Shown: in pieces, positions 20,205 to 31,500 of the stretch
Layout of the letters: each line of letters begins with the position of its first letter
Position numbering within the stretch: the first letter of the stretch is position 1
From: Struthio camelus
Taxonomy: Eukaryota; Chordata; Aves; Struthioniformes; Struthionidae
Assembly (NCBI RefSeq): GCF_040807025.1
Contig: NC_090952.1
Coordinates: 3,162,001 to 3,226,000, forward strand
Length of the DNA stretch: 64,000 nt
Direction of reading: 5' to 3'
Made by a program: the position numbers and the translations under genes
Notes under the pieces: model-generated
Seen by the model: the letters and a program-made list of their open reading frames with translations, nothing else
The model's database searches: none
What the model was told of the DNA's origin: nothing

Positions 20205-20875
20205 GACCATAGCGCACCCCACACGGGCACACGCTGGCTCGTCACCTCTCCTGGGGTGCTACCGTAGTTCGCCTAATACCCCTGGGGCATCGGGGCTCTG
20301 CTTGCTGCCGTAGTGATCCTAACAGATGCGGCACCCCAAGGCTCCACCCGCTCTGGCGTGCTACCATAGTGCACCTAATAGTACCTATATGGTCGCGGGG
20401 CTCCACTTGTTCTGGAGGGCTACCGTAATGCACCTAATAGCACGCTCAAAAGACTAGCATCTGCTCTGGGGTGCTGCTGTACCGGCCCCTGGGAGGAGCG
20501 TGGGGTGTAGTCACTACCGGAACAAACAGCCCCGTGCGAGCGAGGTGCACCGGAAAACCGCCTTCTAGTTATATACCTGATCAGCCTGTAGGTGCTGCCG
20601 TAATAAACCTAATGCGCGCAGCCTCGGCACCGCCGACCCATCCCTGCCGCCTGTCCCGGGGGGAGGGCTGGGCGCTGCTGCAGGCACCGGGGCGCAGCGG
20701 CGACCCTACCGCACCTCGTGGGCTCGCTGCGTGGCGCGCGGCAAGATACCGTGGTGCGCCCCAAAGCGCCGTTCGCCCACCCGAGGGCGCCACGCTAACG
20801 TGCCGAGCAAGCGTCAAAGCGCGCAAGAGCTGCGCTGCAGCGCTGTCGTGGCTACCCTAGCGCACCTAATACAGC
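20205..20875 (+). repeat. Degenerate minisatellite, GCTACCGTAGTGCACCTAATA type
   Basis: The core block recurs with changes at about 20259, 20305, 20361, 20420, 20479, 20595 and 20852, with weaker copies near 20206, 20706 and 20746. The spacing of the clear copies is about 46-59 bp, and the 20479-20595 gap is close to twice that. Between cores sits a GGGGCTCCACTTGTTCTGG-like segment. Copies decay toward the 3' end. It lies entirely within intron 4. Confidence 0.75.
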
Positions 20876-20887
20876 CGTGAGCCTTAG

Positions 20888-21166
<279 letters not shown>

Positions 21167-23100
21167 GGAGCGAGGCCCCACGGCACGGTGACTGGGGAGA
21201 AGGTGGGGGAGAGTGAAAAAGGGGGGCGCTCCCCGCTCTTCCAGGAGCAGCGGAAGGACTGCAGGGCGTGGGAGCGAGCAAGGCCGACTTCTGCCCGTTG
21301 ATGAGCGAACTGTGGCTCCCTGCGTCTCCAAGAGTGGAGCCGCCCCCCCTCCATCGGTGCAAGATGTTTTTAAAAAAAAAAAAAAACAAAACACCCCAGA
21401 CCGATCCTCCTTCTCTCTTGCTCCTGTTTCTTCCTCTTCCTGGACTTCTCCTCCCTCCTTTCAACAGCTGGAGACCCCTCCTCAATTTCTCCCCCAGGAT
21501 TCATCCAGCAGCCGCCTCCGGATCTGTGCGTCCGCCCCCTTCAGCCTCTTGCCCATCTCTGCGCGCCCGTGGAGACGCGTGCGTGGGCTTACGGCCCTCT
21601 TACCCCGCGCGCAAAGCTGCTCCGCTCTCAGTCCTCCGTGGAGGCAACCTTGCCTGGCTGCCGAAATGACGGAGACCCGGCACGGAGGACGGAGGCAGGG
21701 CGGCACCTGGGACCTGGGAGCTCTCTGCCTCTTTCTAGTCCACGGTACGCGCCGAAAGACGCCGGCTCTCCTTCCCCGGCCCGCTGCCGGCCGGCTCCCC
21801 GTGCGTCCCCGTTCCCCGCCTTGTCGCCGGGCGCCCGGATGCTCCGGAGAAGGGGTGCCCGGCCCTGGCGCAGCATCTCCCCCCGCGTCCCTCCGCGCGC
21901 GCTGGGCTTCGCAGAGCGCGCCGGGCGCCTGCAGGAGGGCCGAGGAAGAGAGGGAGAAGCAAGAGGAGGGAAGAAACAAAGAAACCCCACCGACGAAAAA
22001 GGGAAACTTTGCGGAACGTGGAACTGTGATTTTATTGAATTTTAAGGGGGGGGGGGATAGGGTGGGGGAGCGGGGGGAGGGCGGGGGCGGCCAGCTCTCA
22101 ATTTTTCGAAGACTATGGGGCAACTGAACCGTTTCTAACTTAAAAAGGCAGCAGCCTTGACATGGACTGTGGCCACGCGCTTTTCTTTTTAATGGTAACT
22201 ATGGTTTGTATGGGTGCCCTCCCTGCCCAGCTGCCGGCCGGCGGGGCGAGCCCCGCTCCCGTGCCGGGAGGGCGGCGGGGTTGGACCCGTGCGGCTGTTG
22301 GCTTGGGGGGGAAGGCTTGGGTGACGGGGACCGGGCCCGCGCCCTGGTACGCGCGGGGCTGGCGGGAGCCCGCCCCAAGGCTCCCTGCGAGCCCTGGTCT
22401 TTGGCTCGGGCCTGGCCCTTCAGCGCGGCGGCCCCTGCCCGCTCCCCAGCGCGGGGAGGTCTGCAGAGCCCCTCGGTGCCCCCCTTCCCCTAAAGGACTC
22501 TAGCAGCCACCCTGAGAAACTGGCCTCCCTCTTCCCCGCCGCTTTGCGCCCCTGCCTCGCCTTGGGGGCTGCCGGCGGGCAGCGGGGCCCGGCGCCGGCG
22601 AAGGCCACCCAGGCGCGTCCCCCCCCCCCCCCCCCCCCCCCCCGGCGCCCTCGCGGAAAGGGGGCGAGAAAACCCGAAGCGGCAGGTTGTGAGAGGGGGG
22701 GTTGGGGGCTGCGGGTTTTTTTTTTTTTTAATTAAGGTGCAGCGGGGTTTTGGGGGGGGGGGGAGGCTTTGGGGTCAGTGCCGGCGGGCTCGTCCACCCC
22801 CCCCCCCAAGCTGGGGGTTTTGTCTTGAGGGACAGGCGGGGGGGGGGGGGGACGAAACCAGCGGGCGGCCCCGACCTCGCGCCCGCCGCCCAGCCGGAGC
22901 GGTGCAGGAGCGGGGAGGCTACGCGGGCGCATGTGTGCGGGGCGCAGTCCGGTTTTTCCTTTTTTTTTCCTTTTTTTTTTTTTTTTAAAAATTACCATGA
23001 AATTTTAAACTCTCGAGCTGTGATATTTGTACAAAACCGTTGGACCTTTTTTTTTTTTTTTTTTTTCTACCTGGGAATAACACTGAAAAGGAGATGAACT
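21167..23100 (+). other. KLF8: KLF8 3' UTR (approximate)
   Basis: About 1.9 kb after the stop without a convincing open frame. It contains an A run at about 21370-21384, CpG-rich and poly-C/G stretches to about 22.9 kb (a 24-base C run at 22619-22642), and T runs at 22965-22986 and 23047-23066. The stretch TTTGTACAAAACCGTTGGACC at 23026-23046 is of normal complexity. The end is placed after AATAAC at 23076. The extent is inferred; internal polyadenylation is possible. Confidence 0.5.
23076..23081 (+). terminator. KLF8: Candidate variant polyadenylation signal
   Basis: AATAAC followed 25-40 nt later by the GT-rich stretch TGCTGTGTGTCTTGCTTTGG, which could be a downstream element. No canonical AATAAA lies between the stop codon and this point. 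Weak call. Confidence 0.3.
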
Positions 23101-23465
23101 CGCTTGCTGTGTGTCTTGCTTTGGCGGAGGTCCCCCCCCGGCACCCCCCCGCGCGCGGGAGGACCGCGCGCACCCCAGGAAGCTGGGCCGGCCGTAGCGC
23201 CCCTTTTCTTCCCCTCTAACTAGGCGACACCCAGCAGCTGGCTGGAGCTGCTGCTCTTCCCCCGGGGCGCTGAGAGGCCAAGCCCCGCTGCAGACCACCC
23301 CCCCGGCCAAGCCCCCTTACCCAAACCGGCTCCGCGGTGCCGCGGGGTGGCCAGGCAGGGATGGCGCTGCCGCACGGATTTCGTTCCTTCCTTTCTTTAT
23401 TTCCCTTTCCCTTGAAAACGTTCAGGTCCCCAATAGTCTCTTCTGAGGGAAAGTCTAAACGCTGA
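23101..23465 (+). other. KLF8 downstream flank
   Basis: Intergenic sequence with moderate CpG. Nothing recognised. Confidence 0.5.
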
Positions 23466-23553
23466 GATATATAATATATATAATTATATATTTTTATATA
23501 TAATATAAAAATATATATATTTTATATATATATATATATATTTTTTTTTTTTT
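23466..23553 (+). repeat. AT-rich microsatellite
   Basis: About 70 bp of TA/AATAT-type repeat ending in a T run, placed between GC-rich blocks. It is self-complementary and can form cruciforms or easily melted DNA. Confidence 0.9.
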
Positions 23554-25500
23554 CTGGCCCAGGCCAAAGGTTTGCAGGCACCTTGCAACCACGGTGGGGG
23601 TGGGGGGGGACACTGCGAATGGAAAGAAGGCAGTAAAGCCGAAAGTTTCCCCCACGCGGAGGATGCGGTGCTTACACCCCAAGGCACGAAGCGTCGCCAG
23701 GAAGGGGGGGGGGGGAGAAGAAAAAAAGGAAGAAGAAGGAAAAAAAAAAAAAATCAAGCTTTTTGCCACTGCTCGGCGAAGCCCTCGCGCCGCTGGGGCG
23801 CTCTCTTAAGGTTTCGCAGCAACATCGGGGGACGCCCGGCTGCCCGAGCCGCCGGCCGGCGCGTAGCCCGCCGCCGGCCGTGGCCGGTGTCACGGCGACG
23901 GCGGCACCGCAGCGGCGGCGCGGGGGCCGAGGGCGGAGGGGGGGTTTCTGCCGGGCGCCGAGGCAGGCTGCCCGCGGCCGGGGTGCCGGGGCCGTTGGGC
24001 CGTGAGCCCCCGGCCGCCTCTCCGGCCTTGTCGCCCGCCGGCCGCCCGGCCGCCTGCCCCTAGAGGTGCGGTTTGCCTCTCCCTCCGTTCCGGCCTGCGA
24101 CCGGGGGGGGCGGCGGACGGTTTGATTCGAGCGTGACGGGGCTGAGTGTCGTTATCGAGGCAAGGCAAACACTGCAGCCCCTGAGCAAACATCCCCGCTC
24201 TCGAGCCGCCCTCGTACCTCGCGGCCTCTCCAGCCGCGTGACGCCGCGACAGCTTGTGAAACGCTCAGGCAGGCCCTGCCGGCGCTCTGGGCGCCGAGGG
24301 TCCGCGCGCCGCCCCCGCCGCCCGTCGTGGCCGGCCCGCCGCGTGGGGAAGGGCCGGGGGGGCAGCGGGGAGGCGTGAGCGCCGCCGTTATCCCCCGCTT
24401 GCCGGCTGCGATTTCCGCTCCTTCGGCCAGCCCGCCGCGCTCCCGCCGCTGCGGCGAAAGGTGCCTTTCGGCCGGGGGGGGGGGGGGCGGTTTTGGCCGC
24501 CGCCGGCAGCACGGGCCGGCTGTGAGCTGCCGACGGCCCCGGGCGCACCGGCGGTCGGCGCGTGCCGCCTGCGCGGCCCCGCAACGCTCGTTGCTTTTGC
24601 CCCGCGGTGTCGGCGTTCCTCTGGCGGCGGCGGCCATTAAGACTGACGGCAGCGTCGCCCGCCAGGAAGGGCAGCAGGAACGGCGTCTGCCGAGGGAAAG
24701 CAAGCGCCCTTTCGCCTGCCGGGCAGGCAGGGCACGGTCTCGAGGCGAGAGAAGCCGCGGCCCGAGCGGGGTGTTCCCCTGGGGGCACAACCGATGCTAG
24801 CAGCTAAACGATCGGGGGTTAAAGGCCCCAAAATCCCACCAAGGCGTCTGGACGGTGAAGGAGCGCGATCAAATTGGTGGGACCCTGCAGCCTCGCTCCG
24901 GGCGGGCAGCAGAGAGCAGCCGGACGCTCCCTCCCCGTCTCCGTGCACGCAGCAGCTCGGGTCCGGATGGTTTAGCTCTTCCGCCACGGGCAGGGACGAA
25001 GGGTGCTGCCGCTGGCGCTGCCCGGCTGGGCTGAGCTGTGGTGTCGCGTCTCCGGCTTTCGCTTTTAGCAAAGGGGTGCGGAAAGAGCAAGCTCCCCCTT
25101 TGCATCCCGGCCATCAGGCCCGCGCACGTGCCGGTCCCGTCCCGTCCCCGTCCCCCGCCGCCGCCCCGCGCCGTGAGCACTTCCCGCGACCCCTTCTCCC
25201 AGGAAATCCTGGCCTCGCGCGGGGCTACCGCTTTCTAAGAACGGGGCTGCTCCGCCTCACCCCTGCGATACTTGGCCGTGGGCAGGACGTGCCTCCTGCC
25301 GGGCTGACTCACCCGTTCAGGTTCCCGGGCCGTGGCGTCACTGCGGCGCTGAGCGATGCCCGGCCGTTCCCGGGGGCTGGGGAGGTGAGGCGAGGCTTCC
25401 GGCGCCCTCCTGATCCAAGCGACGGGGTTTGCTTTCCCCCGGGGAAGAGATGCTTGCGCTCGTCCCAGCGCTGCTGGGAGCAGCCGTCACCCTGCAGCCC
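23554..25500 (+). promoter_or_regulatory. Intergenic CpG-rich block
   Basis: Mixed purine tract at about 23706-23756 (G run, GAAGAA, A run), then CpG-island sequence to about 25.5 kb with a G run at about 24475-24488. No homology-supported exon on either strand. It could be a promoter of an unannotated non-coding transcript or a distal element of either KLF gene. Open frames here look compositional. Confidence 0.35.
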
Positions 25501-28500
25501 GTGCCGCCTTCCCCCGGTGTCGCCGTCTGGCCCTTGCTGCAGCCGGTGACGTGGAACAAGCGCAGGTCTCGCCCGTGCCTCAGTTTCCCCATTTTCTTTT
25601 GCAAGAGGAAAGAAAGTGTTTCCTCAACCAGTCACCGTGAGAAGGGCCAGGGTCAGTTCCGCGTGGTGCAATTACTGGAGGAAAGCTCCAGCCCTGCAGG
25701 TTCACTCGCCAGCGTCCCAGCCTCCGAGCACCTTCCTCCTCCTCCCAGAGCTGTGGCTACTGCTGGGCAGCGACAAGCGTGTAGTTCCCGCACCGAGGCA
25801 GCAAGGCAAAGGCCTGAACACGGACGCCTCGCAGAGGTGTCGTTTGCTGCAGATCAGCCTCAAGTCCATCTCTGATGCCTCAAACCAACCTGTCGTTTCT
25901 TTGCTGAGTCCCTGGTCTCTGCCCAGGGCTGCTCTGATGGAGCCTCCGCTATTTTAGGGTGACTGGGAATGGTTGGGGCTCTGGGCCAGGTTGCGCTGAG
26001 GTTTATTCAATCTGAAGATCTCCATAGCTTTCTCCAACATCTATGAACTGCAATCCCACCTTGGGTCATGGAGGCCAGTGACTTATGCTTACAGTTTACG
26101 GAAGTGTTGGCCTAAACAACCTCTCCAAAGGGTGCAAGCATTTCTGAGCCCCGTGCAGAGTCCTGGGTGAAACCTCAGCGCCTGGGTCATGCCATGCCCT
26201 CCTGAAGACCTGGCCTGCTTACCACAGTGGTGGGGAAACTGAGGCATGGGGTGGGAAAATGTTTTTTCCATGCTGGGCAAGGCACTAGTGTTTTCTGATA
26301 GCCTCCTACCACCAGGATGCCAAGGTGCCTAAAGGAGTTAGAGGGCTCTGGCAGCCTTCCCCTGCCGGGAGGCGGCATCCTGTTACGCAGGTGTTTGCTG
26401 ACTCACATCTGCTGGCATTCCTGCCCTGCCTGCAAATGACCTGGCTATTTATATCTCCTTTCATTGCTCATTCCTGGCTTTAATGAGTTCTTGGGAAAGG
26501 ACTTAGGCCTTTTTCACTTGCCCACTGAGGGCAAAGAAACCACAAGCTATTGTATGCTCATGGTGGCTCAGCTGCCGGGGCAGGGCTCTGCAAAGGAGAC
26601 AAGCAAGAACTGCAAAGCTGGCGCCATCAGCCTTGGACAGGTTGGTGTATCCCAGCCTGAAAGTCGTTGGGGATCAGCTTTATTTCGGGAGTGAGCACCC
26701 TTCCCAGGGTTTGCTTAGGGCTAAGGGAATAACCCAGGGGATGGCTATTAGGTTGGCCTGTTCCCGTAGGTGGAGGCCACTCAGCTTCGTGGAAGGCTGA
26801 CCTGTTTCTGGAGCCTGCTCAGGCATGTGAAATGCAGCAACTCAGCACTTACTGATGAGCTGGTCGGTTGGCTTTGGGCATTGGGCTGATTTCCAGTGAG
26901 AGGAGAGAAGGGAATAAAATCACTCCCTGTAGCTCCAGGGTTGGGGTGGGATGGCCAGACAGGTGGCAGGATGAACATGCAAAGACTGTTTGATTTGCCA
27001 AGATCTAAATCTTGAGCACCTTCTGCTAGCACAGCCCCAAACCTGGGAGGGGGCGCCATCAGGGCATGTTTCCACACTCTCTGTGCATTTCTTGGCACTG
27101 CTGTGAGAGCAGCGAGGCAGCAGCCCAGAGACCGTGGCTGGAGCTGGGGCCAGAGCAGGGCTGGTTGGGTACCAGGCTGGTAGCTGGGCTGCCTAGCTGT
27201 GCTCCCCATCACCGATAACGTTACAGGCTCCCCTTCCTTGTGAGTTAACGTGATGCCCAGCAAGAAGGAGTCCCTCTGACCCTGCTGTCTCTTGGCCAAG
27301 CCTCCCTTGAAACGCGAAAGTTTCTTCGTAGGTAATGATGCAAAGAGGCAGCAAGGTGGGCACCTGCACCCTGGGATCTGGGGACTCAGGGGGTCATGTC
27401 CCCAGTTTCTCCAAGTGTGGAAGATGTTTCGTGGTGACCGGTATCACAGAAATAGCGTACTGGTGGGGCTGGAGTGAGACTCAGTGTGCTGTGGGCTTCA
27501 GAAGTGCTTGAGATCCTTGTGAGGCAAGGATTGGGAGGTATGAGGGGGTACTGGTCTTCGGCCTGGCTTAGATCTGCGTCCAGCTTTCAGTTCAGATCTC
27601 ATGGTATTCATCCTTTCAGATGCTTCCAGAAGATTTTATGCAGTGTTGGACCTCAACAACTGTCCCAAATTAAAGACTGGTTAGATCTGAGAGTATGGGG
27701 CTGTGATGGACAGGGTAGCTCAGAGCAGCTTACTCCAAAAATGGTGGTCCTGGCCTGGTCCCATAACAGGGGACAATTGTATCCATACTCATAGATAAAT
27801 TCTGAAGTTAGGGTATGTTTGGGTCAAAAGTGGAGGAGGCCTTGATCTTGGAAGGAGGTGTGTGTTGTGTTTGCTGTTCACATAGGGGCCTCTGGTGAAA
27901 AACAGGTGTCAAAGGGAGCATTTTTCCAGGCTTGGTATCTCTCTGGACATTCAGATCCTGACAAAATGGCAGTGGGGTCCTAATCCCTCCCCAGGACCAG
28001 GGACTAATATCATCATTTCATAAGGCCCAAGGGACTGCTGTTTCCCCAGCCTGATCTCCTGTGCCAGGGCCCCGAGGGCACAAAATGGCCTTAATTGTCC
28101 TGATCAGCCTCACGTCCGCTCTGCCCATTGGCCCAGGAGCCCCATTAAAGCTCAGTCCTGGGTCTTCACTCCCTTCCTGGGGTATGTTGTAGGTGTTTCT
28201 AACTCCACTATAGCTATGCCTGGCTGCAGACCCTGCTGATACGGGCTCTGACCCCACCCCAGGCTGCTGGCTCAGCCTGGCCTCAACCCATCGCCATGCA
28301 GGTGCGTGATGCCTGGGGCGGCCCCCCGGCCAGCCCTGCTCCTCTGCTGGGGGGTGGTGGAACTGGCCCTGGCTGGAAAGGCTGTGCCCTGATGGCCTGG
28401 GGACCCCTTGCAGTGGAGCTGCTGGCCTGTGTGGTGCCCTGAGACCTGTGTGCCAAGCATGGAAATCTGCATCTGATGACCTTCATGCTGAGGCTCCAGG

Positions 28501-31500
28501 CTTATCTTCCCCCAAAGCCAGCTCGGTGGAGCTTATCTCTCCCAAAGCCAGCCAGGCTCTGTTTCAGAGACAAGAGTGCTGAGTCTCAATCCTGCGGTAC
28601 CCACAGGTGCCTCTCCCACATCTCTGGGAGCCCTTGAGCCTTCTGTGTGACCCTGCTGGGAGGTTTGCTCCTGCCCAGGCTGACTCAACGCCTGGGAGAA
28701 GTCATGTTCCGGCCCTGCTCTTGCCTCCTGTGTCCAAGGTAAGAACAAGGCGAACGCCAAGAAAGCATGCGCCAACCCCTTTCTCTCTTGGGGCGAGCAA
28801 TGCCAGGTCCAAACCCAGCCTGGGTTCATTAAAGCCCCTCGGTGGCCTCCCAGGGCCCCAAGGATGCTGAACTCTGATGTGTCGGGGAGCCACACAGCTG
28901 CCTGCACTTATCTACTGGGCACAGAGACAGCTGTAAAAGTGAACAACGCACAGATGAGAGTGAGTAATAACAGAGGTAAAAGAAGGATGTTAATAGGACA
29001 AAAGCAGAGCAACTCGCTGAACTTGCAGAAATCCAGGGCAGGAAGAAAGCACTAAATCTTTCTGGCAGTGTTGAATCTGGCTCCAGAGAATCTCCATCAG
29101 GGTGGCCCGTGTTTCCACAGTTGGGGACATCCCAGGGCAGTGGTGTTTGGATCTACCCTTCCAGCCAGGAAGGGCCAGGGCTACGGGAAGCACCACATGG
29201 CCCTCCAGTAAGCTGCTCTCTGCTCCCCACTGAAATTGTGGTGATGGATGCTTGTGAATCAGATCCACTGCCTGAACCTTGCTGCTGCCCTCCTGGGATG
29301 CCTCTTTTTTTTTTTTTTTTTTCCCCCCCCCCAGCCATCATGTGGGCCCTCCCCATCGCTAGAGGGTTTTGTTTCCCTCCTCATGCAGGTGGCATTGCCC
29401 TTCCCTTCATGCTGGCTTGCAAGGCCTTGTCTGCAGATGAAGCTGACTTCTTCCTGTCCCATCCCCCCTTGCCCTGCCCACTCACTCATACCAGACAGAG
29501 CCAAACTGATTTTTTTGACCTGCACTCAGTGTGTGGTGTCGCGCACTGGCAGCCTGACTGCTGCACCAGGGCTGTGGCAGCCTACCAGACATGGCTGCCC
29601 TGAAAGCCCATGTAAGGGGGTGTCTATTTGGAGGGGTACAGCCAGGCAGCCCTTTTCTGCCAAAAGCCCTTTCTTGGGAGGCTGCTGCTGAGGTCAATAC
29701 CGTTCCCCCAACAGGTTTTTGGAAGGAGAGTCAGCAGTGCAAGGGCAACTTCCAGCTGGGAAGGGCTGCCCCAGCGTAAAGCCTTGTATGGCGCAGACAA
29801 GTGGATCCACACCAAGGACATTTCCTCCTCACCACGGAGCTAGGACGGTGGAAGCACTTGAGCCTGGACAAGGTCATGGCAGGGAATGGAGTGGGAGAAG
29901 AAGAAACCTGCTAAAACTGTAAGGAATTGTGTGCAGGGGTATGTGTGTATGTGCAATGGTTGTCCAGGCTACGCCCAGCTGGGGTGCCGGTCCTGCCTAG
30001 CATGAGACCCACCTGAGGAAGATGCTCCTCAGAGCTGCAGAGGGTAATTGCATGGAAAATGGTGAGCCAGGAGTTTTTCATGGCATTGCTGCTGATTCAG
30101 GTGGACTGTGGACTCAGGAAAGCTCAGGCTGGAAGGAGCAAGGGCAGATCCGCACATCTGTCCCTGCCCCAGAGCTGGGGTAATGCTGCTACACTCTTTG
30201 TGGAAGCTTGTGAAGCCTGTTCTAAGTCACTCCAAGGAGGACAAATCTGCTTGCTCCTTTGGAGCAAGGTCCCAGTCTTTAGCCTTTCTAAAGGCAAAGC
30301 TACTTTCTCTGAGCTTGTCTCTAATTCTCTAACCATCAGCAACCCCTGCCCCACAGCCCTTCCCTCCATGTGAAACCCAACCGATCTCTGCGTGAAGTCT
30401 TCCAGTGGGTGACGTCTCTTCTTCTGGACTGAAACCTGGGCACAACACAGAGCCCAGTGAGCTCTTCCCTACAGTGTCTGGGCCTGTTTTTTTGGTTATG
30501 GGCTCTAAAATACCCTCCCCTGCCCACGGGATGAGCCCTCTCTGCAGAAAATGCTGCTTCCCCAGAAGCCTGTGTCACTTCCAGACCCTCCTGCCTGTGA
30601 CCCACAGGACAGGCTGGTCCCAGGACTGCCTGAGCAAACACAGGCAGTAGTAGCTCAAAAAAGATTTGATCAGGGTAAACTCTTGGTTTTATTTCCAAGA
30701 GGAACTGAGCACCAGTCTGCCTTACAGGTGGGACTGAAGCCCTCAGGGAGGGAAGGATAACTCTCCCCCCTCCCCAAATTCATCAAACCTCCCTCATTCC
30801 CAGTTTATCTGTGCCCTGCTGATGGCAGGGGTCAGGTGGGAGAGGCCACGTTGCTAGGCTGGGCTAATCCTGCGTGACCCCCTGGCTGCTCCAAGTCAGA
30901 TCTTTTCCCCTGCTGCCTCCCCCTGCCATGGCATGGGCCCCCTGTACACTGCTCTTCTGCCTGGTCCCAGCCAGACCTCTGGACAGAGTAGGTGTGGGGT
31001 GGAGAGGTGGTGGTAGGAAGGGGTTAACCCCGCAGGAATGGTGTTCCCGTCCCTCCCGTGGTGGTGCTGAGCCCTAGTCTTGCTCCAAGTTGACTTGGGT
31101 TCCTGGATGGCTGCCAGGGAGTGAAGCCCTTGCCAATGCCCCTCTGTGACAAAGGCTGATGCTCCTGCCCTGGCGCTCGGTGGCAACCTGGTGAGACCCA
31201 GCTCCTCAAGCGGTGGCCAGCGGCTCCAGGACCGCAACAGGTCTCACTGCCCCTTCCCGTCCTCTCCGCTGGCTTCTAGTGCTTCTACCTGTTGCTCAGG
31301 CCCGTCCAAGCTGTGCCCTTCGGACTGTCTCCCTCTGCATCAGACTCTGACTGCGTGCCTGTTCCCCATCCCTGCTCTGCACCTCTGCCCTTGTCTCTGA
31401 GGGCCCTGGCTGAACCGCGCCACGGACCTTCCTCCTCTTGGGTCGGTTTGTTGAGAAGGCCTGGATGGGGACAAACTTCCTGAGTGTTTTCTGATGTCCT

